64,000 nt of DNA from Streptococcus suis (GCF_902702775.1 NZ_LR738724.1:1116001-1180000); one strand, 5' to 3'. Positions 46,787 to 55,815 are shown, counted from the stretch's first letter. Made by a program: numbers and translations. The notes: generated by a model not told the origin, from the sequence alone.

Positions 46787-46936
46787 CTGTATTCACAAGC
46801 GAAGTGCTTATATATAAGAAATCGTTTCTAGCCAATCAAGGTAGTTTTTTCAAAATACTGACTGTATTTTGAAAAAAACTAACGATGAGTGCTAAAAAAC
46901 TAGCCTTAGTATAGAAGTGCTGAACAGTGAATACAG
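46787..46936. repeat. Palindromic repeat family A, copy 1 (perfect 10-bp ends)
   Basis: 150 bp bounded by CTGTATTCAC and GTGAATACAG. The core is a 17-bp hairpin, TAGTTTTTTCAAAATAC (46842-46858) and its near-complement at 46864-46881, and a further CTAGCC/GGCTAG pairing exists. Related copies are at 59714-59872 and, degenerate, at 53656-53760. There is no ORF, so it is a non-autonomous MITE-like element or a dispersed RNA motif. Confidence 0.8.
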
Positions 46937-46940
46937 ATTC

Positions 46941-47069
46941 TTAATTCATCAATGCATTAATGGCTGGTAAAATCAAGCCAGCTAATGTCACGACAACCAT
47001 CACGACAACAATTACTAAAGTTACTTTTTCAAATGTTGTTTTCTTGTGTTTTTCTTCGCCGAACGCCAT
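46941..47069 (-). CDS. Small membrane protein, DUF4044 type (42 aa)
   Basis: ATG at 47069 with AAGGAGAAAGCA upstream. The protein begins MAFGEEKHKKTTFEKVTL and continues with one membrane segment (VIVVVMVVVTLAGLILPAI). This is the typical DUF4044 layout of streptococci; function unknown. The stop codon is 4 bp from the end of palindromic repeat A. It is upstream of obg on the same strand. Confidence 0.85.
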   Translation of the reverse strand: MAFGEEKHKKTTFEKVTLVIVVVMVVVTLAGLILPAINALMN

Positions 47070-47173
47070 TGCTTTCTCCTTAATCAGTCATTGATAATTC
47101 ATTTTACCATAAATTAGTAGAGCTTTCAAATCTCATCTCTACCTGCCAGAAGACAAGATTTACCAGATTATCT

Positions 47174-47216
47174 TAAAAGGACTGCTTTCCAGCTTTTGAC
47201 TAGAAAGACAGTCCTC
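47174..47216 (-). terminator. Terminator of the 127-aa membrane protein gene
   Basis: AGGACTGTCTTTC...GGAAAGCAGTCCTTTT on the minus strand, just after the stop. Confidence 0.75.
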
Positions 47217-47240
47217 GTGCTTTTCAGAAATATTAGGCAA

Positions 47241-47624
47241 TTAACCAGATACCAAACGTTTTACTTTTAATCTAACTCCAACAAGCATAAGTAAACCACA
47301 AATGTAATAAGCAACAGGCAATTCGATTATACGACTCCAGAATTCTTCTCCTAGAGCCAGAATGGGTAAGCAATAAAAATACAATGTAACCATAAAAGTC
47401 ATGATAAAAATAATCAGTTGAATATTTTTATTAGCTTGATAATTAATGAAAAAGAAAGCTAAAAAGATTAGAATAGAGGACAAGGAAAACAAGTTTTGGC
47501 TGAAATACCGCCAACCTGACACAAGGAAAACAGAATAACTTTCACTGTCCGTAGTATATGCAAACGGCAGTAGCATACACAGTATGAACAATAGTCCAAC
47601 TGCATGAGTGATATATCTTTGCAT
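47241..47624 (-). CDS. Hypothetical membrane protein with four helices
   Basis: A protein of 127 aa. Hydrophobic segments lie at about residues 6-24, 46-63, 68-93 and 101-118; the last ends VGVRLKVKRLV. No family recognised. The SD is AAAGG. The AT-rich composition and a terminator of its own suggest an independent accessory gene. Confidence 0.7.
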   Translation of the reverse strand: MQRYITHAVGLLFILCMLLPFAYTTDSESYSVFLVSGWRYFSQNLFSLSSILIFLAFFFINYQANKNIQLIIFIMTFMVTLYFYCLPILALGEEFWSRIIELPVAYYICGLLMLVGVRLKVKRLVSG

Positions 47625-47770
47625 AGCCTTTACCTAACTCTCTATTTTATTAGCAATAAATTGAAGTTTATCAAGCACTTGATATGTATATTATGATATA
47701 TAATACCGAGATTGTAAAGTATTTCGATGTATTTTTATTAGATTTTTGGATATTATTACACCGTTTGGTT

Positions 47771-49540
47771 TTACTTCAACTTCTCCTTGACCAACTCCGC
47801 CACCTTATACGGCACACCAGCTTCTGCGATTTCCTGCAAACTTGCTGACTGGATATTGCCAATGGACTTGAAATGCTTCATCAAAGCCTGTTTGCGTTTT
47901 GGTCCCAAGCCTTCTATGCCGTCCAATTTAGATGAGAAGGAATTTTTTGAACGAACCTGACGGTGAAACTCAATGGCAAAGCGGTGAACCTCATCTTGAA
48001 TCCGATGCAGGAGGAAAAATTCCTGTGAATTGCGAGGCAACTCAACTACTTCCAACGGATTGCCAAAAAGCAATTCGTGGGTCTGGTGCTTGTCATTCTT
48101 CTGCAAACCTGCAATGGGAATGGACATACCCAACTCCTGCTCGATGACCTGCTTGGCGACATTGACCTGCCCCTGACCACCGTCAATGATAATCAAATCA
48201 GGCGGTGTCAAACCGTCCCGCAGTACCCGACTGTACCGCCGCTGCAAAACTTCGCGCATGGAAGCATAGTCATCTGGCCCCTCCACCGTCTTAATCTTGT
48301 ACTTGCGGTATTCTTTTTTATTAGGCACCCCATTTTCAAAGACAACCATAGCCGACACAGGACTAGTCCCCATAATATTGGAGTTATCGAAAGCCTCAAT
48401 CCGAACAGGCGTCGGAATCCCCAAAAGCTGACCGATATTCTCCACCGCACCGTAGGTCTTCTCCAGATTTTTCTCCAAAAGATTAAACTTCTGCTCCAGA
48501 CTAACACGCGCATTCTTGGTCGCCAAATTGATGAGTTGCTTCTTCTCGCCACGCTGAGGCTTGATGACCTTGGTATCCACCAGAGCTTCTACGGCTTCTT
48601 GGTCAATATCCTGCGGTATCAAGACCTCTGAGGGAATCAAATGTTGCTGGTCCCTGTAAAACTGACCGATGTAGGTCAAAAAGTCTTCGTCCGCATCATT
48701 ATAGTATGGAAAAAGATTGACATTCCGCTCAATTAGTTTTCCCTGCCGAACAAAGAAAACCTGCACACACATCCATCCCTTATCCACGTAGTAGCCAAAG
48801 ACATCTCGATTTTGCAAATCATGTGCCATCACACGCTGCTTGGTCCGTAGGGTTGAAATGGATTGAAGGACATCACGATATTCCGCAGCCTTTTCAAATT
48901 CCAGATTAGAAGCAGCTACCTTCATCTTTTCCTGCACTTCCTTGACAATCTTATCGTCATGACCTGTCAAGAACTGGGCAACTTCCTTGCCCATCTTGTC
49001 ATAGTCAGACAGGCTGGGCAAGTTTTCCCCGTGAGCCAGACATTGCCCCAAATGATAATAAAGACAATACTTGTTCTCAGGCAATTTACACTTGCGGAAA
49101 GGGTAGAGACGCTCCAATAGCTTGAGGGTCTGGTTGGCCGCACCCACATCTGGATAGGGACCAAAATACTGACCGCCATCCTTCTTAATCTGCCGTGTAA
49201 TGAGCAGCCGTGGGTGACGTTCCTTGGTAATCTTGATAAAGGGATAGGACTTGTCATCCTTGAGCATGATGTTATAGCGAGGCTTGTTCTCTTGAATCAG
49301 ATTGATTTCCAACAAGAGGGCCTCGATATTAGAATCCGTTACGATAAATTCAAAGTCGGCAATCTCTGACACCAGGGCCTCTGTCTTGGTATCATGGGCA
49401 CCACGAAAATAAGACCGCACCCGATTGCGCAGGTTTTTGGCCTTGCCCACATAGATAATCTTACCGTACTTGTTTTTATGGAGGTAACAGCCAGGGCTAT
49501 CTGGTAGTAACTCCAATTTATGCTTGATCAAATCGTTCAT
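47771..49540 (-). CDS. uvrC: Excinuclease ABC subunit C
   Basis: A protein of 589 aa from [22 protein letters not shown]. The GIY-YIG nuclease is N-terminal ([19 protein letters not shown]), followed by a UVR motif ([15 protein letters not shown]), an RNase H-like nuclease domain ([28 protein letters not shown]) and C-terminal helix-hairpin-helix ([17 protein letters not shown]). It makes both cuts in nucleotide excision repair. An upstream in-frame extension to 49624 lies before the promoter and is not used. No SD exists; the ATG is 6 nt after a TATAAT box. Confidence 0.96.
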   Translation of the reverse strand: MNDLIKHKLELLPDSPGCYLHKNKYGKIIYVGKAKNLRNRVRSYFRGAHDTKTEALVSEIADFEFIVTDSNIEALLLEINLIQENKPRYNIMLKDDKSYPFIKITKERHPRLLITRQIKKDGGQYFGPYPDVGAANQTLKLLERLYPFRKCKLPENKYCLYYHLGQCLAHGENLPSLSDYDKMGKEVAQFLTGHDDKIVKEVQEKMKVAASNLEFEKAAEYRDVLQSISTLRTKQRVMAHDLQNRDVFGYYVDKGWMCVQVFFVRQGKLIERNVNLFPYYNDADEDFLTYIGQFYRDQQHLIPSEVLIPQDIDQEAVEALVDTKVIKPQRGEKKQLINLATKNARVSLEQKFNLLEKNLEKTYGAVENIGQLLGIPTPVRIEAFDNSNIMGTSPVSAMVVFENGVPNKKEYRKYKIKTVEGPDDYASMREVLQRRYSRVLRDGLTPPDLIIIDGGQGQVNVAKQVIEQELGMSIPIAGLQKNDKHQTHELLFGNPLEVVELPRNSQEFFLLHRIQDEVHRFAIEFHRQVRSKNSFSSKLDGIEGLGPKRKQALMKHFKSIGNIQSASLQEIAEAGVPYKVAELVKEKLK

Positions 49541-49546
49541 AGGTCT

Positions 49547-49555
49547 ATTATAGCA
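49547..49555 (-). promoter_or_regulatory. Extended -10 promoter giving a likely leaderless uvrC mRNA
   Basis: TGCTATAAT, then AGACCT, then ATG on the minus strand. The box and the 6-nt distance to the start are identical to plsY. Confidence 0.7.
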
Positions 49556-49649
49556 AATTTTCTGATAATCGAGCTTATTGCATTCCTTTTTACACTCGAC
49601 TTCTTGCAATATATCCGCATCCATACTACAAAAATATTGATAGAAACTA

Positions 49650-49678
49650 TTGCTTTTGTACTAATTCAGCAGTATAAT
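49650..49678 (+). promoter_or_regulatory. Promoter of the ABC exporter operon
   Basis: TTGCTT, 17-nt spacer, TATAAT on the plus strand. A leader of about 95 nt with a GGCTTG...CAAGCC hairpin (49723-49743) follows before the SD. Confidence 0.7.
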
Positions 49679-49779
49679 AAATGTAATTAATTGTATATAT
49701 TATTCGAAGAACATTTGGAATAAGGCTTGGAATACTTACAAGCCCCTACTTTTAGTTCACGAATAACAAGGAGGTTACT

Positions 49780-50523
49780 ATGATACAATTTGACCATATC
49801 ACAAAAACATACGGCGAAACGATCGCACTTGATGACCTAAATTTGACAATTGAAAGCGGCGAGATTTTCGGTTTAATTGGTCACAATGGGGCAGGAAAAA
49901 CAACGACAATCAGTCTACTGACTTCGATAATCGAAGCCAGTTATGGAACTATCTCTGTTGATGGTTTAAACCTAGAGGAGAACCGCGATGAAGTCAAAAA
50001 ACGGATAGCCTATGTTCCAGATTCGCCAGACATCTTCCTACACTTAACAGCTTTTGAATACTGGCACTTTATGGGCAAGGTCTATGGTGTAGAAAAAGAT
50101 ACAGTTGATGACCGTATCGCTAAACTATCTAGTCTATTTGATATGACAGCGCGCCAACATGAGCCTATTGACAGTTTTTCACACGGTATGCGTCAGAAAA
50201 CCATTATTATTGGTGCATTGATCCCTAACCCTGATATTTGGATTTTGGATGAACCCCTAACTGGACTGGATCCTCAGGCTTCTTTCGACCTAAAACAAAT
50301 GATGAAAGAACATGCTCAATCTGGTCACACCGTTCTATTTTCTACACACGTCCTTTCAGTAGCTGAACAACTCTGTGACCGCATTGCTATTCTCCGAAAA
50401 GGGCAACTCATTTTCGTAGGTAGCCTTGATGAACTCAAATCACAGTATCCAGATAAAGATTTGGAGACCATCTATTTGGAATTAGCCGGACGCCAACAAG
50501 TGAAGGCAGGTGAGGAAGTATGA
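49780..50523 (+). CDS. ABC transporter ATP-binding protein
   Basis: A protein of 247 aa. Walker A is GHNGAGKTTTISLL (about residues 34-47), the signature region FSHGMRQK (about 133), Walker B IWILDEPLTGLDP and the H-loop STHVLS. The protein fits the CcmA/EcsA-like group of exporters. The SD is AAGGAGG. Its last codons overlap the permease start (ATGA), so the two are one functional unit. Substrate unknown. Confidence 0.93.
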   Translation: MIQFDHITKTYGETIALDDLNLTIESGEIFGLIGHNGAGKTTTISLLTSIIEASYGTISVDGLNLEENRDEVKKRIAYVPDSPDIFLHLTAFEYWHFMGKVYGVEKDTVDDRIAKLSSLFDMTARQHEPIDSFSHGMRQKTIIIGALIPNPDIWILDEPLTGLDPQASFDLKQMMKEHAQSGHTVLFSTHVLSVAEQLCDRIAILRKGQLIFVGSLDELKSQYPDKDLETIYLELAGRQQVKAGEEV

Positions 50524-52130
50524 GTAAATCCATCATTTGGGAACTAGTAAAGATTAATATTCTTTATTCCAATCCTCAACTTCTAGCTTCCGTCAAGAAG
50601 AAACAAAGTAAGCGCAAAGACGCCTCCTTTTCAGCCTATAAAAGTGTCCTCTTGCAACAAGTATTTATGGTTTTGAGTTTCGGACTTCTCTATTCTGTCT
50701 TTTTCATGGGAGTAGATTATAGTCAGTCTATCGGTTTCTTTTCTCTGCAACTAGCGCTCTTTACCATTATTGCCATTGTCTACGGTTTTACAGGTTTCTT
50801 CTCCGTTTTCTACGATAGTAAGGATACAAAGTTGTATTTAGCACTTCCCCTGAAGCCACAAGAAGTCTTCCTCGCTAAAATCCTCTCTGCACAAGGGATG
50901 GTCCTACCCTTCCTCATGCCGTGTCTGTCTTTACTTCTGATCACTTACTGGCAAATTGGCGGTCCGCTCCTCGCCTTAGCTTCCATTCCTTCCTTTTTGA
51001 TTCTCTGGATTTTAGTTAATTTAGTCAATCTGATTATCATGCACTTTGTTGGGGAAATTCTGACAAAAAGCCCTCGTAAAACATTGATTTCTACAATCCT
51101 GATGACAGGTTCTTCCTTGCTGGCTTTTGCTGCGCTCATGTTCCTGCAATCCCAGCAGACCGTTTCACTCGAATCTGGTGGCTTTGTTGATTTTCCTATC
51201 ATACCCATATTTGCTGGATTCCATTACTTGGTCAGCCATACTATATCACTAGAAACACTCCTTCATTTTGGACTTCCTTTCATTTTGATGTTTGGACTGA
51301 TTGTGTTTGCGTTTAAAACTGTCATTCCCAACTACTTTAATCAAGTTTTGGCGATTGAAAATGCTTCGACAAAACGGACCAATAATGCTAAGTCTGCCAA
51401 GATTCCTAGCAATCTCAATCTGGCTTTAGTGAAACACCACCTATCTACTCTTAAAGATAGCAACCTCATGGTCCAAACCATGATACAACCAATCATCATG
51501 GGAGTGGCGCTTTTTCCAAGTTTTAGCCGTTTCACGGAAAATGGTGGTCTAAGTTCAGTTGGATGGGATTTCTTTGGTATTGCTCTATTAGCTGGATTCT
51601 TGCTTGGCAGTCTATTTGCTGGTTCTACAACCTTCATCGGAGTGGCCATGTCATTGGAAAAGGAAAATTATCATTTCATTCGAACGCTTCCTATTAGTTT
51701 CAAAAAATTTATCATCCAAAAATTCTGGGTATTGGCTGCCGTGCAATTTGCACTACCAACTCTACTTTACTTTGCTTTGGCTCTAGGTTTCATGAAAGTC
51801 AAACTCATTCTAGCAGTCTTCTTTACAGTCGGCATCATCATTTCAGCCCTGCTAACTGGTCAGATTTATTACTGGCGTGACCAACGACTCCTCATGCTCA
51901 ACTGGCAAAATAGTAACCAGTTATTTGGTCGCGGAGCGGGTCAATGGTTGATTGCTGGATCGATCATAGGAACAATGTTTCTCGGAGCCATTATTCTAGT
52001 TGTCAGCATCATATTGGCTGGCACTATTGGTGCAGCCTATGTAAGCTCAGCCTTGATGACCTTACTGCTCATCCTATCAGCTACTCTTCAACTGTATATC
52101 TATAAAGCTTATTGGCAAAAACTAAAATAG
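50520..52130 (+). CDS. ABC exporter permease
   Basis: A protein of 536 aa with about ten to twelve membrane segments distributed over the length and a cytoplasmic KKKQSKRKDASFSAYKS near the N-terminus. FYDSKDTKLYLALPLKPQEVFLAKIL and LEKENYHFIRTLPISFKKFIIQKF are repeated short motifs of two-half permeases. No substrate-specific family was recognised. It overlaps the ATPase gene by 4 bp and ends at a strong bidirectional terminator. Confidence 0.88.
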   Translation: MSKSIIWELVKINILYSNPQLLASVKKKQSKRKDASFSAYKSVLLQQVFMVLSFGLLYSVFFMGVDYSQSIGFFSLQLALFTIIAIVYGFTGFFSVFYDSKDTKLYLALPLKPQEVFLAKILSAQGMVLPFLMPCLSLLLITYWQIGGPLLALASIPSFLILWILVNLVNLIIMHFVGEILTKSPRKTLISTILMTGSSLLAFAALMFLQSQQTVSLESGGFVDFPIIPIFAGFHYLVSHTISLETLLHFGLPFILMFGLIVFAFKTVIPNYFNQVLAIENASTKRTNNAKSAKIPSNLNLALVKHHLSTLKDSNLMVQTMIQPIIMGVALFPSFSRFTENGGLSSVGWDFFGIALLAGFLLGSLFAGSTTFIGVAMSLEKENYHFIRTLPISFKKFIIQKFWVLAAVQFALPTLLYFALALGFMKVKLILAVFFTVGIIISALLTGQIYYWRDQRLLMLNWQNSNQLFGRGAGQWLIAGSIIGTMFLGAIILVVSIILAGTIGAAYVSSALMTLLLILSATLQLYIYKAYWQKLK

Positions 52131-52163
52131 ATTGGACAATGCCTTGTCCAATCTATTTTAGTT
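52121..52163. terminator. Bidirectional terminator with 16-bp perfect stem
   Basis: AAAATAGATTGGACAA-TGCC-and its exact complement, containing the stop codons of both convergent genes. Confidence 0.9.
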
Positions 52164-52601
52164 TTCTGCGTAATATTCCTGACCGTAGCCTTCTACTTCA
52201 GCATTGATTTGCCAAGAGATACCAAACTTGTCTGTTACATTACCATAGGCAGGAGACCAAGGAACTGCTTGAAGTTCCATATTGATAGCAGTTGCATCTA
52301 CGGATAACTTGCTGTATAGTTCCTGCGCTGTCTCAGCATCATCTGTGATAAGCGCAACTGTAATATTGTCACCTACTGTATAAGGCATTTCTGGGTTGTT
52401 GTCTGACAACATAAACCGTTGACCATTCAAACGAAACTGTGCATTCATCACGTAATTTTCTAGTTCAGCAGGGCAGTCTGGTAAGAAATCTTTAAATAGA
52501 TTTACTTGCTCCACTGTTGCCCCAAGAGCATTTTTATAAAACTCGATAGCTTCCAAACCATTACCATTAGTAACCAAGTATACTTCCATTGCTTTAAGCA
52601 T
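52158..52601 (-). CDS. VOC/PhnB-like family protein
   Basis: A protein of 147 aa with a glyoxalase/bleomycin-resistance-like fold. NGLEAIEFYKNALGATVEQ and YGNVTDKFGISWQINAE are typical of PhnB/YjdN-type proteins. These are small cytosolic dimers, mostly without known substrate. The SD is TTGGAGG. It is convergent with the exporter operon. Confidence 0.88.
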   Translation of the reverse strand: MLKAMEVYLVTNGNGLEAIEFYKNALGATVEQVNLFKDFLPDCPAELENYVMNAQFRLNGQRFMLSDNNPEMPYTVGDNITVALITDDAETAQELYSKLSVDATAINMELQAVPWSPAYGNVTDKFGISWQINAEVEGYGQEYYAEN

Positions 52602-52689
52602 GATGGACCTCCAAAATTATGATGGTTTATTATATCACGAGTTAGTTATACGGACAAATTTTTCGACTTATTTCTGACTAAATGTAATA

Positions 52690-53439
52690 TTAGTAGTCTC
52701 CACCTGGTACACCAAAATATTCTTCCAAGGTCAAGCCTGAATTGTAAATATCTGTCGCTTCTTGACCAATATATCGCACATGCCAGGATTCTGCCATATA
52801 GCCTGTGCTAGATTCTTTTCCTGGAAGATAGCGGACAATAAAGCCATATAGATGTGCATTCGTAGCCAACCACTGAGAAGCATTGGGTTCTTCTAATAAA
52901 TTACCACTTGTATCCAATAAATCAAAGGCTAATCCTGTCTGATGTTCACTATATCCAGCTCTTGCAGAATACGTATCTGCCGCTGCTTGTCCTTCCTGAT
53001 TTACATAAGACTGGTAGAGGTTTGCCTGAGTTTCATAGGAACGAAATCCACTGTAGTTATTGGAGATACCAAATCCTAGCGCCTGCATATCTGCTATTAA
53101 ACGTTGAAAAGCTGCTAAGGCTTCAGGATTTTCGCCTGGTGCATAATCAGCTGCAAGCGGATGCTTTTTATTGGCGATAATCACTTCGCCATATTTTCCT
53201 TGTACACTATAATAGGAACCGTTAAAATTTACCTGAGTCTCTGTACTTGTTACTTCTTGATTCGTTTCCACCGATGTAGAGCTGCTTGTTGACTGCTCCG
53301 AAGTTGTTGAAGTAGACTGACTTGAAGTAGTCGAAACAGTTGTTGACGAATTTTTTGTAGTATTGGTCTGATCCGGCTTTTGATGACATGCTGCTAGTAA
53401 CAGTATAGTCGGCAAGCATAATAGAATAGTACGTTTCAT
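52690..53439 (-). CDS. M15 family L,D/D,D-carboxypeptidase lipoprotein (LdcB/DacB type)
   Basis: A protein of 249 aa from MKRTILLCLPTILLLAACHQ. A lipobox LLAAC makes Cys18 the lipid anchor. A Ser/Thr-rich linker (to about residue 70) is followed by a VanY-type zinc peptidase: SxHxxGxAxD is seen in YSEHQTGLAFDLLD and the later ExxWH in AESWHVRYIG. In streptococci this enzyme trims the peptidoglycan tetrapeptide. It depends on LspA for maturation. SD GGAG. Confidence 0.9.
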   Translation of the reverse strand: MKRTILLCLPTILLLAACHQKPDQTNTTKNSSTTVSTTSSQSTSTTSEQSTSSSTSVETNQEVTSTETQVNFNGSYYSVQGKYGEVIIANKKHPLAADYAPGENPEALAAFQRLIADMQALGFGISNNYSGFRSYETQANLYQSYVNQEGQAAADTYSARAGYSEHQTGLAFDLLDTSGNLLEEPNASQWLATNAHLYGFIVRYLPGKESSTGYMAESWHVRYIGQEATDIYNSGLTLEEYFGVPGGDY

Positions 53440-53792
53440 TATCATCACTCCGTTCTCTTATAATTATGTCTATTGTAGCACAATCATAAAACTCCGTCTA
53501 ATGACGGCTTATGATTTTAACTACCATTGATATTTTTAGTGTTCATTGAATTTCTCTCGATTCTTTTCCTTCAAATAGCGGCATTCATGATAACATACGT
53601 GTCATAAATAGAAACACCAGCCTTTCGACTGGTGGACATATATAATGTTAAATAATCGTATCACAAGTAAAGTGATTTATATACAAATAGTTTTTTAGGA
53701 AATACTGACTATATTTTGAAAAATCCGTCTTAGCTAGAGATACTGAACTGTAAGTACAACTAGATACCTCATCAGTAGGTTCTAAACAAACA
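53440..53792. other. Intergenic region with hairpins, no gene
   Basis: It contains AATCATAA...CCGTC-TAAT-GACGG...TTATGATT (53482-53516), CACCAG...CTGGTG (53615-53634, reminiscent of the IS200 end hairpin) and the degenerate copy of palindromic repeat A. No convincing ORF was found. Confidence 0.6.
53656..53760. repeat. Palindromic repeat family A, degenerate copy
   Basis: TAGTTTTTTAGGAAATACTG and CTGACTATATTTTGAAAAAT align with the core of 46787-46936, and ACTGTAAGTACAAC aligns with its end. The core stem is partly broken. Confidence 0.6.
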
Positions 53793-54044
53793 TTATTGTT
53801 GATTTTTAGATGACATACCGTTTTTTAGGATGTCTTCTACCTTCACATCCGGTTTATTATTTAGCACTCCTAAAAATACAAGAATACTAAGTATGATACA
53901 AATCGTCTGCTCGATTTGGTTTAAGGTACGACTACATTCAATATTAAAATAACAAAATAGGACATTATCAACGAGCATCAATACCAACGAAATGAGTCCA
54001 ATCCAAAACATATGTTTTTTTAAACGATTCTTTATTTGTTTCAT
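53793..54044 (-). CDS. Holin-like small membrane protein
   Basis: A protein of 83 aa from MKQIKNRLKKHMFWIGLISLVLMLVDNV, with AAGGAG upstream. Two membrane segments (about residues 11-30 and 47-62) and the layout K-rich start, FWIGLISLVL, ILVFLGVLNNKPD resemble the phi-LC3-type phage holins (Phage_holin_1). No other phage gene is nearby, so this may be a domesticated or orphan holin. Uncertain. Confidence 0.6.
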   Translation of the reverse strand: MKQIKNRLKKHMFWIGLISLVLMLVDNVLFCYFNIECSRTLNQIEQTICIILSILVFLGVLNNKPDVKVEDILKNGMSSKNQQ

Positions 54045-54185
54045 ATCTATACTCCTTTTTGATGTATAAAAATACATTTTAACATAAATAAACCGTTAAT
54101 TCAAAAAAATATGGGATAAAAAATATGATAAAGTAATCGAATGAGACCATGTAGCAAAACTAATTCAAATGACTAAATATCAGCA

Positions 54186-54240
54186 TAATAAAACGGGTGA
54201 TGATACCGAGTTGATAGAAACTACATATCATCATCCGTTT
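54186..54240 (-). terminator. Terminator-like hairpin after the CPBP gene
   Basis: AAACGGATGATGATA pairs with TATCATCACCCGTTT (one mismatch) across a 20-nt loop, followed by TATTAT on the minus strand. Confidence 0.6.
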
Positions 54241-54286
54241 GTCAGCTGTAGGGAGAAAGAAATTTTTTCGATTAGCTTGATGTCCG

Positions 54287-54326
54287 TTCTTCTCATTGTT
54301 TACCCTACAATAAACAATGAGAAGAA
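54287..54326. repeat. 16-bp perfect inverted repeat over the CPBP stop codon
   Basis: TTCTTCTCATTGTTTA, 8-nt loop, exact complement. The last codons and stop of the CPBP gene form one arm and the loop. On neither strand does a T tract follow. Confidence 0.75.
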
Positions 54327-55064
54327 ACTTGTACCAACCATATCCGCAAGAGCATGTCCTAAGAAATAGGGCAATAAATTATCATTTTTCCTTGTGTACA
54401 TGTAGTAATAGAAAAGACCGAAGGCTACACCAATAACAAGAGCAGATACCATTCCCTGATAGGTATGGAAAGATATACGGACAATTGTTGAAAAGAGTAA
54501 AACCAGCGAACGCTTTTTCTTATCTGTACTCAACAATAAGCCTAAGAAAAAGAACTCTTCATAGAAGCCGTTAAACAAGGAATAGATAACCGTGCTGTAG
54601 TCAACCGCTAGGAAACGGTTGAGCACTGTCATGATATTCCAGTCATAGTAAGGCAAGTATCCGAGAAAATTATACCCACCAGATAGACCAGGAATATAAG
54701 AAAAAGCTGTAAATGCTAAATCGCTAATCAGACCAGCACCGATGAAAATGAGAGGTCCCCAGAGCAAAACTCTCCACTCTAATTTTACTTTTAGCTGCTT
54801 GAAATCATAATTCCGAATCAATAAATACACCAGGGCAAACAGGAATAGCTTTCCTTGATTGGCTAGAGCCCACCAATTGTCTGCTGCAGTAAAGGATTGG
54901 ACTCCTGTTTCCACTACTTCTGTTGCAGAAAATGATGCTATCCATTGCATGGTTGAGGTATAAATAGCATTACCACATAAAATCGTTGTGATCATAATCA
55001 AATCTATCCAAGTGAGTTCTTTTAGGGGCTTGGTTGGACGAATGCGTCTCAGTAATCTTTTCAC
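54300..55064 (-). CDS. CPBP family intramembrane protease-like protein
   Basis: A protein of 254 aa, start GTG with AAGGAGG 6 nt upstream. Seven or so membrane segments. The CPBP (Abi/Rce1-type) motifs are seen: NGFYEEFFFLGLLLS for the EExxxR-like Glu pair (here followed by FFFLG without Arg), IVRISFHTYQG for motif 2 and FLGHALADMVG for motif 3. In streptococci such proteins often accompany bacteriocin systems, but none is visible here. The atypical motif 1 makes protease activity uncertain. Confidence 0.8.
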   Translation of the reverse strand: MKRLLRRIRPTKPLKELTWIDLIMITTILCGNAIYTSTMQWIASFSATEVVETGVQSFTAADNWWALANQGKLFLFALVYLLIRNYDFKQLKVKLEWRVLLWGPLIFIGAGLISDLAFTAFSYIPGLSGGYNFLGYLPYYDWNIMTVLNRFLAVDYSTVIYSLFNGFYEEFFFLGLLLSTDKKKRSLVLLFSTIVRISFHTYQGMVSALVIGVAFGLFYYYMYTRKNDNLLPYFLGHALADMVGTSFFSLFIVG

Positions 55065-55131
55065 GTTTTCCTCCTTATAGTGTGTTTTTTATTACAAATA
55101 TACGAAAAATCTTATAGAATTTTAAAACATT

Positions 55132-55815
55132 CTATAGTAAGTCCAATAATTCTTGATAACTACTAATTGTATAGGTTGGAACTGCCTTACTCTTGTTTAT
55201 CATATGAGTCGGATTGTACCAAACAGTATCCATGCCAGCATTATTGCCGCCTTGAATATCTGCTGTCAAACTGTCCCCAATCATTAAGGCTTGATCAAAC
55301 TGAAAACCTGAAATCTGCTCTGCTATTTTTTCATAAAAATCAGCCGCAGGCTTTTGCGTCCCCATCTGCTCAGAAATAAATACTTCTTTGAAATACGATT
55401 GAATCGGTGAGTGAAGCAAGCGATTTTCCTGTATATAGGTCACGCCGTTGGTCGCCGCATAAATCTGGTAGCCTCGGTGTGTCAATTCCTGCAAAAGCTT
55501 ATCTGCACCTGTAAAAATTTGTCCCTGCCGCCCAATAAATTCTTGGTAGCGCAAGGCCATCTCCCTTCCATCAACTTGCCGACCAAAGTGGGCAAAGGTC
55601 CGTGAAAAGCGGGTATTGATCAGCTCTTTCTTTGTAATATTCCCTTTTTCCAAATCCTTCCACATGGCCTGGTTGAGCGGTCGATAGACTTCTTTAAAAG
55701 TTTGAATATCTTCAACCTCCATAGCTGTCAAAAACTGGGTTAAGGCTACTTCTTCTCCACGGCTAAAATCAAGAAGAGTATGGTCAAGATCAAAGAGTAA
55801 GTGTTTGTATTGCAA
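55132..55815 (-). CDS. yjjG: YjjG family noncanonical pyrimidine nucleotidase (HAD)
   Basis: A protein of 227 aa. HAD motif I is LLFDLDHTLLDF, motif II AATNGV, motif III KPAADFYEKI and motif IV MIGDSLTADIQGG. YjjG-type enzymes hydrolyse aberrant pyrimidine nucleotides. The start codon is TTG (55813-55815) with AAAGGA upstream; no ATG is available at the conserved N-terminus QYKHLLFDLDHT. Confidence 0.9.
   Translation of the reverse strand: MQYKHLLFDLDHTLLDFSRGEEVALTQFLTAMEVEDIQTFKEVYRPLNQAMWKDLEKGNITKKELINTRFSRTFAHFGRQVDGREMALRYQEFIGRQGQIFTGADKLLQELTHRGYQIYAATNGVTYIQENRLLHSPIQSYFKEVFISEQMGTQKPAADFYEKIAEQISGFQFDQALMIGDSLTADIQGGNNAGMDTVWYNPTHMINKSKAVPTYTISSYQELLDLL

Noticed and set aside
48077..48631. 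184-codon plus-strand ORF
   Set aside because: It lies fully antisense to uvrC, has no SD and no family pattern; a shadow of a conserved gene.
49540..49624. Extended N-terminus of UvrC
   Set aside because: The 28 extra codons lie upstream of the -10 box and are not part of the conserved protein.
53615..53634. Second IS200 end
   Set aside because: Only a short CACCAG/CTGGTG hairpin; no transposase remnant or second end.
54169..54369. 66-codon plus-strand ORF
   Set aside because: It covers two strong hairpins and the 3' end of the CPBP gene, with no SD and no membrane or domain pattern.
54300..55064. Bacteriocin immunity locus around the CPBP protein
   Set aside because: No precursor peptide with a double-glycine leader and no dedicated processing transporter were found nearby.
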